A stretch of DNA of 63,224 nucleotides from an uncultured bacterium (GCA_905215815.1 CAJMRN010000002.1:1-63224), one strand, 5' to 3'. Positions 8,105-17,694 are shown, counted from the stretch's first letter. Made by a program: numbers and translations. Notes: a model not told the origin generated them from the sequence alone.

Positions 8105-9193
8105 ATGGCACATCGCTCCGTTATTCCGTTTGGCCCGCAGCACCCGGTGTTGCCCGAGCCGCTTCATCTGGACCTGGTGATCGAGGACGACCGCGTTCTC
8201 GAGGCAATTCCGCAGATCGGCTTTGTGCACCGCGGACTCGAGAAGCTCACCGAAAAGCGTGACATGCACCAGTTTGGCTACATCGCCGAGCGCATCTGCG
8301 GCATCTGCGCCGTGGGCCACAGCTGCGGCTATGCCAGCGCCTGCGAGCGCATGCTCGACATCGAGGTGCCCGGCCGCGTGCAGTATATCCGCACCATTTT
8401 GCACGAGCTTTCGCGCATTCACTCGCATCTGCTGTGGCTGGGCCTGCTCGCCGATGCCTTTGGCTTCGAGGCGCTGTTCTATCGGTCGTGGACCCTGCGC
8501 GAGCAGATTCTCAAGATCTTCGAGAGCACCTGCGGCGGCCGCGTGATCCTTTCGATTAACGAGATCGGCGGCCTTAAGCATGACATCGAGGACTCCGAGC
8601 TGGCGGGTATTGTCCAGACGCTTGATGCCATGCGCCCCGACTACGAGGCCCTGGTGCATACGTTTTTGGACGACAATAGCTGCGGCGAGCGCCTGCATGG
8701 CGTGGGCATGATCAGCAAGAAGGACGCGCTGGAGCTTTCGATGGTCGGCCCGTTTGGTCGCGCCTCGGGCGTGGATTATGACGTGCGCATGTTTGGCGAC
8801 GGTGCCTATGCGGACTTGGCTGCGTTTGAGCCCATCGTTGCTAGCGATGGCGACTGCTATGCCCGCTGTCAGGTGCGTTGTGCCGAGGTCACGCAGGCTA
8901 TGGACATCATCAAGGAGCTTGTGGGCAAGATCCCGCACGACGGAATCGGCGGGCGCACCAAGCTCACGCCGGCCGACGGCGCGCGTGGCGAGGTTGTGAT
9001 TGAGCAGCCGCGCGGCGAGGCGTATTACTATGTGCGCGGCAACGGCACTAAGAACCTGGACCGTTTCCGCGTACGCACGCCGACGTCGCAGAACCTGGCA
9101 GGTCTGACGCATGCGCTGCAGGGCGTGCTCCTTGCCAACGTGCCCATGATCATCCTGACCATCGACCCCTGCATTAGCTGCACGGAAAGGTAG
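8105..9193 (+). CDS. echE: [NiFe] hydrogenase large subunit, EchE-like (group 4)
   Basis: 362 residues. Both nickel-binding motifs of true [NiFe] hydrogenases are intact: R63-I-C65-G-I-C68-AVG-H72 near the N terminus and D354-P-C356-IS-C359 at the extreme C terminus. This separates it from NuoD, which lacks these cysteines, and supports H2 activation or H+ reduction. The protein ends CTER, so there is no C-terminal extension and no need for endopeptidase maturation, as reported for some group 4 enzymes. The spacing within the operon (5 nt before, 7 nt after) indicates one transcript. No hyp maturation genes are in the window, so they must be elsewhere. Confidence 0.93.
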   Translation: MAHRSVIPFGPQHPVLPEPLHLDLVIEDDRVLEAIPQIGFVHRGLEKLTEKRDMHQFGYIAERICGICAVGHSCGYASACERMLDIEVPGRVQYIRTILHELSRIHSHLLWLGLLADAFGFEALFYRSWTLREQILKIFESTCGGRVILSINEIGGLKHDIEDSELAGIVQTLDAMRPDYEALVHTFLDDNSCGERLHGVGMISKKDALELSMVGPFGRASGVDYDVRMFGDGAYADLAAFEPIVASDGDCYARCQVRCAEVTQAMDIIKELVGKIPHDGIGGRTKLTPADGARGEVVIEQPRGEAYYYVRGNGTKNLDRFRVRTPTSQNLAGLTHALQGVLLANVPMIILTIDPCISCTER

Positions 9194-9200
9194 GCGCGGC

Positions 9201-9542
9201 ATGAGTTTGCTGACATTTGCCAAGACGGCCTTGGGCTCTATGGTCAAGCAGCCGGTCACGGTGTGCTATCCGCAGGAAAAGCTCGCGGCACCCGAGCGCC
9301 TGCGCGGGCATATCGTCAACGACATGGATGTGTGCATTTGCTGCGGTATGTGCGCACGTCGCTGCCCGGCGGGCGCGCTCGCGGTCGATCGCAAGGGTGG
9401 TACCTGGTCGATTGACCCGTATGCCTGCGTGGTGTGCGGTGAGTGCATCGAAAGCTGTCCCAAACACTGCCTGACTATGGACACCGCCCGCACTCCAGTT
9501 GCGGCGGACAAGACTTCCACGGTAGAAACCAAGCCGGAGTAG
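9201..9542 (+). CDS. echF: Hydrogenase ferredoxin subunit, EchF/NuoI-like
   Basis: 113 residues with two classical [4Fe-4S] ferredoxin motifs: C45-C48-C51-C55 and C76-C79-C82-C86, each followed by proline. It is the electron entry point of Ech hydrogenases, taking electrons from soluble ferredoxin and passing them to the small-subunit cluster. Last gene of the operon, 7 nt behind the large subunit. With this set (fused A/B, C, D, E, F) the complex is a complete Ech-type, ferredoxin-linked, ion-translocating hydrogenase. Followed by a strong perfect hairpin. Confidence 0.92.
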   Translation: MSLLTFAKTALGSMVKQPVTVCYPQEKLAAPERLRGHIVNDMDVCICCGMCARRCPAGALAVDRKGGTWSIDPYACVVCGECIESCPKHCLTMDTARTPVAADKTSTVETKPE

Positions 9543-9563
9543 CGTTGGAATAGAGTTGGAATA

Positions 9564-9597
9564 GGGGCCGGTGGGGCAAAATTGCCCCACCGGCCCC
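9564..9597 (+). terminator. Strong hairpin after the hydrogenase operon
   Basis: Perfect 16-bp inverted repeat GGGGCCGGTGGGGCAA / TTGCCCCACCGGCCCC around two bases. No T-run follows, so it may protect the mRNA end or act bidirectionally rather than as a classical terminator. Confidence 0.6.
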
Positions 9598-9628
9598 GCG
9601 CGTGAGCGCGCGGTTGGGCCGCCGCGAA

Positions 9629-9782
9629 CAAAACTATGCCGGATTACGGGGCTGGATAGCGAACCCCCGACCATACCGAAAACCACGAAAATAAAACCGC
9701 AGGTAGATAGCTTGCTGTTTTTCAAAAAATGAAGGTATGGATGAGGGCTCCGGCTTTAGCCCCGTAATCCGGCATAGCTATG
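9629..9782. repeat. Nested-palindrome element R1 (154 nt, type 1)
   Basis: Begins CAAAACTATGCCGG. Perfect 20-bp arms at 9634-9653 and 9758-9777 (CTATGCCGGATTACGGGGCT and its complement). The interior carries the family core AAAACCGCAGGTAGA and the CCGACCAT/GGTATGG middle arm. Same length as R4 and R5. Confidence 0.85.
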
Positions 9783-9809
9783 AAATGCCACCATATCAGT
9801 ACCAGCCCT

Positions 9810-9839
9810 GATCCCTCGGGGACGGAGGAAAACGGATCA
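9810..9839. repeat. REP-like hairpin, TGATCC stem with GGGGAC core
   Basis: TGATCC at 9810-9815 pairs with GGATCA at 9834-9839; the loop contains GGGGACGGAGGAAAAC. Related copies lie at 18164-18194 (9-bp stem TGATCCGTT/AACGGATCA, same loop) and, degenerate, near 17940-17965. Confidence 0.7.
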
Positions 9840-9874
9840 TTTTGGCCTTGCGAGGGCTGCCACGTGACCCGTCT

Positions 9875-10034
9875 GCCACGAAATGGGCCCATCTACTACG
9901 TTTAGGCGGCAGCCCTCAACCATGGCAAGTAATGCGAAATAAAAACCGCAGGTAGAGCACCTGCGGTTTTTCATGAAACGCGGTTATGGTCGGGGGCATT
10001 GGGTTAAACATAGTAGATGGGCCAGTTTCGTGGC
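9875..10034. repeat. Nested-palindrome element R2 (160 nt, type 2)
   Basis: Outer arms GCCACGAAA/TTTCGTGGC (9875-9883, 10026-10034) continue into CCCATCTACTA/TAGTAGATGGG (9888-9898, 10011-10021). At the centre is a perfect 13-bp hairpin AAAAACCGCAGGT-agagc-ACCTGCGGTTTTT (9941-9971), which looks like a bidirectional terminator. Confidence 0.85.
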
Positions 10035-10127
10035 GACTGCCATCGACTGCTCCCTTGGGGATGGGGGAAACGGGCCCTTTTATCCCGTCAATCTTGGGCC
10101 GCACCCGTTTTCCTGCGAAAACCCTCG

Positions 10128-10242
10128 TGTCTCAACTTTGGTGAGACATTTGTCTCACGCTTAAAACCTAATCTGGAACATGTGTCACCTGTCCTAATTG
10201 TGTCTCATTCCGTAACTTTAGGCTGATGCAAGGTCTGAGACC
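10128..10242. promoter_or_regulatory. Cluster of TGTCTCA half-sites upstream of the adhesin
   Basis: TGTCTCA occurs at 10128-10134, 10151-10157 and 10201-10207, and its complement TGAGACA at 10142-10148. The first pair forms an inverted repeat with a 7-nt spacer. A fifth related palindrome, GGTCT-G-AGACC, lies at 10232-10242, next to the ribosome binding site. The pattern suggests operator sites for a dimeric regulator controlling the adhesin gene; the regulator is unknown. Confidence 0.5.
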
Positions 10243-10259
10243 GCGAGAAGGGAGACGCG

Positions 10260-13200
10260 ATGAGTAGGTACACGAGGGGTCTCTTGGCGGTGATACTGGC
10301 CGTAGTGCTGGTGTTGCCGGCTGCAGCATTTGCCATGCTGCCCGAGGCCAACGCCAGGTCCAGCACCGGAATGGACGGACCGACGGTGAGCGGAAAGATA
10401 GTCGACCCTGACACCACCGGCCGCTGGCAATACTGGGCGTCGGGCGCCGAGCAGGAGCACCAGACGACACGTTACGTAGGCCGAATCTGGACGGACAAGA
10501 CGGTCGAGCCCGCGCAGGATGAAAAGTCTGACTTTGTGACGACGCTTTCCGCGATGTCTTCTACTTCTGACACAACGTCGCTGGTCACTAAACCGCTCGA
10601 TATCGTGATGGTGCTTGATGCCTCCGGGTCGATGGACGATTCCATGGGTGGCGAGGGTTCGCCCAAACGTATCGAGGCACTCAAGGCAGCTGCCAGTTCC
10701 TTTATCGACACCATCGCCGAGCAAAACAAGAGCATTAAAGATCCGAGTAAGCAGCATCAGGTTGCCATCGTTAAGTTCTCGGGTGCAAAGAAAGACGAGC
10801 CCGGCAACGATACGTATCGCGATCGTCACGGATACACGCACAACTATTCGCAGGTTATGAAGAGCCTGAAGCCGTGTGTCGATAGCGCTGCGACGGAACT
10901 TAAGGATACGGTCGGCCGCATCAAGCCCGCCGGCGCCACGCGGGCTGATTACGGCCTTGAGCTTGCTCGCGACATGTCGGGCCGCGAGGATGCCCAGAAG
11001 GTAGTTGTGTTCTTTACGGATGGCACGCCCACAGACTTCAGTGAATTCAACTCTACGGTTGCCAACAATGCCATAGCCGCCGCCAAGAAAATGAAGGAGA
11101 AAGGCGCTACGGTCTACACCATAGGCATCTTTGATGGCGTGAATCCCGCTGCCGATCCTACGAACTACTGGACGAGCAACGAAAACAAGTTCATGCACGC
11201 CGTGTCGAGCAACTATCCAAACGCCACGTCCTACACAACCAATAGTCTTGGTAAGCGCACCGAGAATTCCGACTTCTACAAGGCTGCGTCGAATGCCGAT
11301 GAGCTCAAGAAGGTGTTTGATGATATCTCTGCCTCTATCACCTCGGGCAAGGGCTCTCCCACTCAGATCGAGGATGGTTACGACGAGAGCAAGTCCGGCT
11401 ACATCACCTTCAGTGATGAACTGGGCGACTTTATGCAGGTCGATGCGTTTGTCAGCGCTCAGATTAATGGCGTCACCTTTGATGGGGCGACCAAGACCCC
11501 TAAGGGCAATACGGACACGTACGAGTTTTCGGGCTTGGCCAAGGACCTGGTTATCACCGTTGAGCGCTCTGCCAACGCGCAGCAGGGCGATATCGTGACG
11601 GTTAAGATTCCCGCATCGCTGATTCCGCTGATCCGCTATCACGTGGACATGAAAAATGGGATCTTTGAGCGCACATCGCTCGGCGACATCAAGCCTATTC
11701 AGATTAAATACACTTCGAGCGTCAAGGACGAAGCACGCAACAACCTGTTTACGCCCGATAAGGTGCTCAAGAAGTATATCGATGACCACAAGGACGCCGA
11801 CAACCAGACGGTCTCCTTCCTGGCCAACAAGTGGTCGGGCGGCGAGCTGGGCGATGTTGTCGCCGAGTTTGAGCCCGCCGATACCAACAGCTACTATTAC
11901 TTCCAAAAAATCACGCCTATCTACACGGACAAGGAATGCACCCAGCGCGCGACGGTAAAGCCGCAGGGCAACGACGTCTATTACTACAAGGACGAGTTTG
12001 TGGCGATGGGCGCAAACGGCAAGCCGAAGGACGACTATGCCGTTGTGGAGTTTGAGGGGCGCGAGATCGCCAGCTACGACGGCGCTCTGGTCAAAGATGA
12101 CGGCTATTGGTCCTTTAATACGGGAACCGCGCGCTTGGCCTATATCGACCAGCTGCATACCACCAAGGACGATGTGGAGGCGAACGGCAACAAGACCGAG
12201 ACCGCGCGCGACGTGCTTAACCCCAGGTGGAATGACCTTTCCTCCGTTGCGACTTCCACGCACGTGCATTCGCACCTGGGCAACAACGGCAAGATTATCT
12301 TTAGCCTTGCAACCAAGCCGATAACGGTGGATACCAAGACTGACTTTGGTCTGACCAAGGTGCTCGAGGGCCGCAAGTGGGCGGATACGGATGCGTTTGA
12401 GTTTGAGCTGACGTCCGAGAATAATGCCCCGATGCCTAAGTCCGCGACCGCGAAGGTGACCCAGCCCGATCCGGGTGATAAGGGCAAGGCCGCCGTCAAC
12501 TTTGGAAAGATTACCTACGAAGAGCCGGGTGAGTATACCTATGAGGTCCGCGAGGTTAGTGGCAAGCTGGGCGGCATCACCTACAGCGATAACGTTGCCA
12601 CGTTCAGGGTGACTGTGACGGTTAACGCCAAGGGCGAGCTTAAGGCCGACGTTGAAAAGACCTCGGGTGAGACTAAGTTCACGAACACCTATAGCGCCAA
12701 GACGGAAACCCCGCTGACTCTTGAGGCTACCAAGACGCTCACGGGGCGCCCGATGGCCGACGGCGAATTCAAGTTTACGTTGGGCTACGCGGGGCACGAC
12801 GAGGTCCTGCTGAACGCAACCAACAAGAGTGGCAAGGTTGAGTTCGGTCCGCTGACGTACACGACCAAGTCGCTTGCCAAGCTTGTCGAGGAAGACAAGG
12901 CGTCGTTTGACGCCCGCGCAGACAAGCCCACGTGGACCATTCATTACATTGCTGCCGAGCAGACTGGCGAGCTGCCTGCGGGCGTGAGCGCTACCACGGC
13001 GGCAATTGACGCATATGTGACCGTTGTCGACAACGGCGATGGTACCCTGACGGCGACGGCTGTCTACGGCGATGCCGGCAACGAGTTTGTGAACACCTAC
13101 ACTGCCGCGCCTGCCGAGGCATCGCTTGTGGGCAAGAAGAATCTGCAGGTTCCTGATGGCCTGACCCCGGCTGACATTGCCGGCAAGTTTACCTTTACCG

Positions 13201-16200
13201 TGACCGGTGAAGAGGGCGCGCCCATGCCTACGAGCACGAGGGCGACCAATGATGACAAGGGCAAGGTCGACTTTGGCAAGATTACCTTTACGCTCGATGA
13301 CCTTAACAAGGCCCTGGGCGAGAAGCCTGAGAAGCGCGAGCACACCTTTACCTACACCGTGACCGAGTCCGGCGAGGTCACTGGCGTGATCAACGACACC
13401 AAGCCTTCGCCTACGGTTTCCTTCACCGTGACCGATGACGGCAAGGGCAATCTGAGCGTATCCCGCAAGCCAGACGGCGATGTGGCATTTACGTTCACCA
13501 ATGCCTATAACGTGAAGCCTGTCGAGGACCAGATCACCGCGACCAAGGTCCTGACCGGGCGCGACCTCAAGGACGGCGAGTTCTCCTTCGAGCTCGTCGA
13601 GGGCGATAAGGTTGTTGCTAGGGGCACCAATGCTGCCGATGGCACAATCGTCATGGACAAAATCACTTACGATAAGCCCGGCACTCACACCTACAAGCTG
13701 CGCGAGAAGCTCCCCAACGAAGCGGGGCTGAGCAACGGGATTACGTACGATAAGACGAACTACACCATCAATACGAGCGTCATCGACAACGGCGACGGCA
13801 CGCTTAAGGTGACCCATACGCTCGAGGGCACCAAGCCGGCGCGCTTTGAGAACAAGTACAACACTGCCCCGAACGAGTCCAGCGTTACCGGCCAGATCAC
13901 CGCGAAGAAGGTCCTGACCGGCCGCGACCTCAAGACCGGAGAGTTCTCCTTTGAGCTCGTCGAGGGTAACGATGTCGTCGCCAGGGGCACCAATGCGGCC
14001 GACGGCACAATCACGATGGGCGCCGTCAAGTACGACAAACCCGGCAGGCACACCTACACGCTGCGCGAGGTCAAGGTCGACGCCGACAACGGTATCACCT
14101 ACAGCACCGCGGCCTACACCATCGTGACCGCCGTCACCGATGATGGCAATGGCAAGCTCACGGTTAAGCATGAGCTGCAGGACGTCGAGAAGGCTATCTT
14201 CGAGAATACCTACAGCGTTACTCCGAATAACTCCAGCGTCACCGACGAGATCACCGCGACCAAGGTCCTGACCGGGCGCGACCTCAAGGAAGGCGAGTTC
14301 TCCTTCGAGCTCGTCGAGGGCAGCGAGGTCGTCGCCACCGGCACCAACGCTGCCGATGGCAAGATTACGATGGGCAAGATCACCTACACCGCCGCCGGCA
14401 AGCACACCTATATCCTGCGCGAAGCCAAGGGCGCCGAAGGCAACGGTATCACCTACGACAGCACGACCTACACCATCGTGACTACCGTTACCGATGACGG
14501 CAATGGTAAGCTCACGGTCAAGCACGAGCTGCAGGGCGCCAACGAGGCGAAGTTCAACAACAGCTACAAGCCGAATCCTGACGAGTTCAGCGTCACCGAC
14601 GAGATCAAGGCGAACAAGGTCCTGACCGGGCGCGGCCTCAAGGAAGGCGAGTTCTCCTTCGAGCTCGTCGAGGGCGGCGAGGTCGTCGCCACCGGCACCA
14701 ACGCTGCCGACGGAACGATCACGATGGGCGCCGTCAAGTACGACAAACCCGGCAAGCACACCTACACGCTGCGCGAGGCCAACGGCGGAACCACCAGCAA
14801 GGGCGTCAAATACAGTGATGCCAAGTTCACCATCGTGACGACCATCACCGATAACGGCGACGGCACACTCAAGGCCGAGCATGTCCTGAAGGACGCCACG
14901 GCTGCGACCTTCAAGAACACCTATAGTGTGACCCCGATCGACGCAGAGCTCGACTTTGGCCTGAGCAAGGCTGTCGATGGTCGCGCTTGGACGGACTCCG
15001 ACGAGTTCAGCTTTACCATTACCGCCGCCGAGGGCACCCCGCTGCCCGACCCCGCAACCGTGACCGTGAACAAGAAGGACGCGAAGGACGGCATCGCCGC
15101 CATCAACTTCGGCAAGATCCGCTACACGGCTGCCGGAACCTACAAATATGAGATTCGCGAGAACGCGGGCAACGCGGCGGGCATGACGTATGACGGACAT
15201 GTCGCGACCGCCGAAGTGACCGTGACCGAGAACGGCGAGGGCGTCCTGACCGCCAACGTCACCAAGAAGGAAAGCGGACGTTTTACCAACACGTACCGCA
15301 CTGAGCTCGATTACGCCGCGGCCGGCGGCCTTAAGCTCAGCAAGACCCTCTCCGGACGTCCCATGACCGAGGGTCAGTTCACCTTTACCGTGACGCCCGC
15401 CGACGAGGCCTCTGCCATCGCGCTCGGCCTGCACGAGGGCGCCAACGTGTACAAGTCCCCTGCAACGGCAGAGGCAACGGTTGGTCTGATCGACATCCTG
15501 GCTGGCCATGAGGTCAAGTTTACGCAGGCTGACGCGGGCAAGACCTTTACATACACCGTTGCCGAGAAGAACGACGGCCAGCCCGGTTACACCTATGACG
15601 ACGCCGAGCGCACCGTGACGATCGCTATCGCCGACGATGGCGCCGGCACGCTCACTGCTACCACGACCGTTACTGGCAACCCCGACAAGGGAACGCCGGT
15701 AACCGAGTACAAGACTGGTGCCGCTGCGGTCGAGAGCGCTGTGGTCCCGTTCGTCAACAGCTATAGCGCCACGACCGATGCACCTGGTGGTGCCGTTGCT
15801 CAGGTCGTTGCCACCAAGACCCTGACCGGTCGTCCACTGGCCGACGGCGAGTTCTACTTTGGCATCGCCTACGCGGGCGAGACGGAAGCCATCAGCGGTA
15901 CGCCGACGTTCAACTATAACGGCCAGGTGAGCTTTGGCGCTCTGCATTACACGACCGATATGCTTGCCGACCTGGTAAGCACCGGGCGCGCCATCCGCAC
16001 CGACGCGGACGGCAAGCTTGCGTGGACTATCAACTACACAGCCTTTGAGTACACGAACTCGCTGGCCGGCATGGGCATTACCGCCGCTAAGTCGAGCTTT
16101 AGCTTTAAGGTCATCGTTATCGATAACGGCGACGGCACCCTGACGGCGACGACCGACTACGGTGATGCCAAGCCCGTGTTCGAGAACGTCTACGGCGCCG

Positions 16201-17615
16201 AGGCCGTCTATGCCACGCTCGCCGGCACCAAGAAGCTCCAGGCAGACAAGGGCCTGACCCCGGCCGACATCGCGGGCAAGTTCACCTTTACCGTGACTGC
16301 CGATGAGGCGGGCGCCCCGATGCCCGAGCATACGACTGCGACCAACGACACGGCCGGCAACGTGGACTTTGGCAAGATTCGCTTTACGCTCGAGGACCTC
16401 AACCGCGCCCTGGGCGTGACGACCGATGTGACCGATAAGGTCGAGGCAGACGAAGCTGACGAAGCCGAGGCCGACGCCGACGCTGATGCCAACGCCGACG
16501 AGTCCAGCGACGAGCCCGAGCCTGCAGCCCCCACCGCTCCGCGCTCACACACCTTTACCTACACGGTGGCCGAGTCCGGTAGCGCCCCTGGCGTGACCAA
16601 CGACACCAACGCCACGCGCAAGGTTTCCTACACCGTGACTGACGACGGTGCCGGACATCTGAGTGTCGTGCGCAACGGCGACGACGGTGCGGCCTTCACG
16701 TTCACCAACACCTACAGCGTGACGCCCACCGATTCTGTCGTGACCGATCAGGTCAAGACGGTTAAGCGTCTGACCGGCCGCGACCTTGCAGCTGGCGAGT
16801 TCACGTTTGAGCTGCTCGAGGACGGCGTGACTGTCGCTAGTGGCACCAACGACGCCAACGGCAACGTTACGCTGAGCCCGATCCGCTACGAGGCACCAGG
16901 CACGCACACGTACACGCTGCGCGAGGCTTGCCCCAACGCGCTCGGCCTGTACAAGGGCGTCATCTATGACGGCATGACCTACACCGTCGTGACCACCGTC
17001 TCCGACAACGGCGATGGCACGCTGGCCGCGACGCACAAGCTCGAGGGAACCACCGAGTCGGCTGGCTTTACCAACAAGTATCACGCCATGCCCACGCAGG
17101 TTTCCATCGGCGCCATCAAGGTGCTCGAGGGACGCGAACTCAAGAAGGACGAGTTTAGCTTTAAGCTCGTTGGCGAGGACGCCGAGTCCACCGTCACCAA
17201 CGATGCCGACGGCAAGATCAGCTTCGACAAGTTCGAGTACGACGAGCCTGGTACGTACGTCTACACCATCAGCGAGGTCAAGGGCGACGAGGCCGGTATG
17301 ACCTACGACAAGTCCGTCTTTACCGCGACCGTCAACGTGGTCGACGACGGCGAGGGCAACCTCAAGGCGAGCGTTGCCTTTACCAAGGGCGACAAGAGTG
17401 TCGAGGGCATCGTGTTCAACAACACGTACAAGAAGTCCGAGACGCCCGTGCCGACGCCCGATCCCGGCACGCCCAAGACCGTGACGAACATCGTCAAGAC
17501 GGTCAAGGGTTTCCTGCCCACCACGGGCGACCAGCAGGCTGCCGCACTGCTCATGGCATTTGTTATCGCCATGGCCGGCGTCGGAGCCCTAGTCTGGGGT
17601 ATCCGTAAGCGCTAG
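10260..17615 (+). CDS. Giant LPXTG surface adhesin: VWA domain plus about 13 pilin isopeptide-linkage repeats
   Basis: 2451 residues. A hydrophobic signal peptide (about 1-33) precedes a von Willebrand A domain (about 110-370) with an intact MIDAS motif, VLDASGSMDD. From about residue 695 follow some 13 Spy0128/FctA-type domains, each opening K-x-L-x-GR and closing F-x-N-x-Y. In this family Lys-Asn isopeptide bonds stiffen the stalk. The end is LPTTGD, a hydrophobic segment and IRKR: a sortase anchor. It should be a wall-anchored pilus tip or stalk adhesin. No sortase or second pilin gene is adjacent. Domains 4-7 are near-identical at the DNA level (period about 354-363 nt), and one later domain has an Asp/Glu/Ala-rich insert at about 2060-2095. 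RBS AAGGGAG precedes the ATG. Confidence 0.93.
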   Translation: MSRYTRGLLAVILAVVLVLPAAAFAMLPEANARSSTGMDGPTVSGKIVDPDTTGRWQYWASGAEQEHQTTRYVGRIWTDKTVEPAQDEKSDFVTTLSAMSSTSDTTSLVTKPLDIVMVLDASGSMDDSMGGEGSPKRIEALKAAASSFIDTIAEQNKSIKDPSKQHQVAIVKFSGAKKDEPGNDTYRDRHGYTHNYSQVMKSLKPCVDSAATELKDTVGRIKPAGATRADYGLELARDMSGREDAQKVVVFFTDGTPTDFSEFNSTVANNAIAAAKKMKEKGATVYTIGIFDGVNPAADPTNYWTSNENKFMHAVSSNYPNATSYTTNSLGKRTENSDFYKAASNADELKKVFDDISASITSGKGSPTQIEDGYDESKSGYITFSDELGDFMQVDAFVSAQINGVTFDGATKTPKGNTDTYEFSGLAKDLVITVERSANAQQGDIVTVKIPASLIPLIRYHVDMKNGIFERTSLGDIKPIQIKYTSSVKDEARNNLFTPDKVLKKYIDDHKDADNQTVSFLANKWSGGELGDVVAEFEPADTNSYYYFQKITPIYTDKECTQRATVKPQGNDVYYYKDEFVAMGANGKPKDDYAVVEFEGREIASYDGALVKDDGYWSFNTGTARLAYIDQLHTTKDDVEANGNKTETARDVLNPRWNDLSSVATSTHVHSHLGNNGKIIFSLATKPITVDTKTDFGLTKVLEGRKWADTDAFEFELTSENNAPMPKSATAKVTQPDPGDKGKAAVNFGKITYEEPGEYTYEVREVSGKLGGITYSDNVATFRVTVTVNAKGELKADVEKTSGETKFTNTYSAKTETPLTLEATKTLTGRPMADGEFKFTLGYAGHDEVLLNATNKSGKVEFGPLTYTTKSLAKLVEEDKASFDARADKPTWTIHYIAAEQTGELPAGVSATTAAIDAYVTVVDNGDGTLTATAVYGDAGNEFVNTYTAAPAEASLVGKKNLQVPDGLTPADIAGKFTFTVTGEEGAPMPTSTRATNDDKGKVDFGKITFTLDDLNKALGEKPEKREHTFTYTVTESGEVTGVINDTKPSPTVSFTVTDDGKGNLSVSRKPDGDVAFTFTNAYNVKPVEDQITATKVLTGRDLKDGEFSFELVEGDKVVARGTNAADGTIVMDKITYDKPGTHTYKLREKLPNEAGLSNGITYDKTNYTINTSVIDNGDGTLKVTHTLEGTKPARFENKYNTAPNESSVTGQITAKKVLTGRDLKTGEFSFELVEGNDVVARGTNAADGTITMGAVKYDKPGRHTYTLREVKVDADNGITYSTAAYTIVTAVTDDGNGKLTVKHELQDVEKAIFENTYSVTPNNSSVTDEITATKVLTGRDLKEGEFSFELVEGSEVVATGTNAADGKITMGKITYTAAGKHTYILREAKGAEGNGITYDSTTYTIVTTVTDDGNGKLTVKHELQGANEAKFNNSYKPNPDEFSVTDEIKANKVLTGRGLKEGEFSFELVEGGEVVATGTNAADGTITMGAVKYDKPGKHTYTLREANGGTTSKGVKYSDAKFTIVTTITDNGDGTLKAEHVLKDATAATFKNTYSVTPIDAELDFGLSKAVDGRAWTDSDEFSFTITAAEGTPLPDPATVTVNKKDAKDGIAAINFGKIRYTAAGTYKYEIRENAGNAAGMTYDGHVATAEVTVTENGEGVLTANVTKKESGRFTNTYRTELDYAAAGGLKLSKTLSGRPMTEGQFTFTVTPADEASAIALGLHEGANVYKSPATAEATVGLIDILAGHEVKFTQADAGKTFTYTVAEKNDGQPGYTYDDAERTVTIAIADDGAGTLTATTTVTGNPDKGTPVTEYKTGAAAVESAVVPFVNSYSATTDAPGGAVAQVVATKTLTGRPLADGEFYFGIAYAGETEAISGTPTFNYNGQVSFGALHYTTDMLADLVSTGRAIRTDADGKLAWTINYTAFEYTNSLAGMGITAAKSSFSFKVIVIDNGDGTLTATTDYGDAKPVFENVYGAEAVYATLAGTKKLQADKGLTPADIAGKFTFTVTADEAGAPMPEHTTATNDTAGNVDFGKIRFTLEDLNRALGVTTDVTDKVEADEADEAEADADADANADESSDEPEPAAPTAPRSHTFTYTVAESGSAPGVTNDTNATRKVSYTVTDDGAGHLSVVRNGDDGAAFTFTNTYSVTPTDSVVTDQVKTVKRLTGRDLAAGEFTFELLEDGVTVASGTNDANGNVTLSPIRYEAPGTHTYTLREACPNALGLYKGVIYDGMTYTVVTTVSDNGDGTLAATHKLEGTTESAGFTNKYHAMPTQVSIGAIKVLEGRELKKDEFSFKLVGEDAESTVTNDADGKISFDKFEYDEPGTYVYTISEVKGDEAGMTYDKSVFTATVNVVDDGEGNLKASVAFTKGDKSVEGIVFNNTYKKSETPVPTPDPGTPKTVTNIVKTVKGFLPTTGDQQAAALLMAFVIAMAGVGALVWGIRKR
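13532..14930 (+). repeat. Near-identical tandem pilin-domain repeats inside the adhesin gene
   Basis: Four successive domains begin with nearly the same DNA (AAGGTCCTGACCGG) near 13532, 13895, 14249 and 14603. Spacing is 363, 354 and 354 nt. Long identical stretches such as GAGTTCTCCTTCGAGCTCGT make this block prone to copy-number change by recombination. Confidence 0.85.
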
Positions 17616-17628
17616 GCGCGCTGACAGC

Positions 17629-17652
17629 GCCCGGGGCCAAAAGGCCCCGGGC
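17629..17652 (+). terminator. Hairpin directly after the adhesin gene
   Basis: Perfect GCCCGGGGCC-aaaa-GGCCCCGGGC hairpin 14 nt after the stop codon, without a T-run. Confidence 0.6.
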
Positions 17653-17694
17653 CGCTGGCGAAAAGCCAAAAATGTAGCCCCCACCCCACCCCCA

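Noticed and set aside
10218..16331. 2037-codon open frame antisense to the adhesin
   Set aside because: It is a by-product of high-GC codon bias and repeats on the coding strand. It has no ribosome site, no domain sense and is covered by a well-supported gene.
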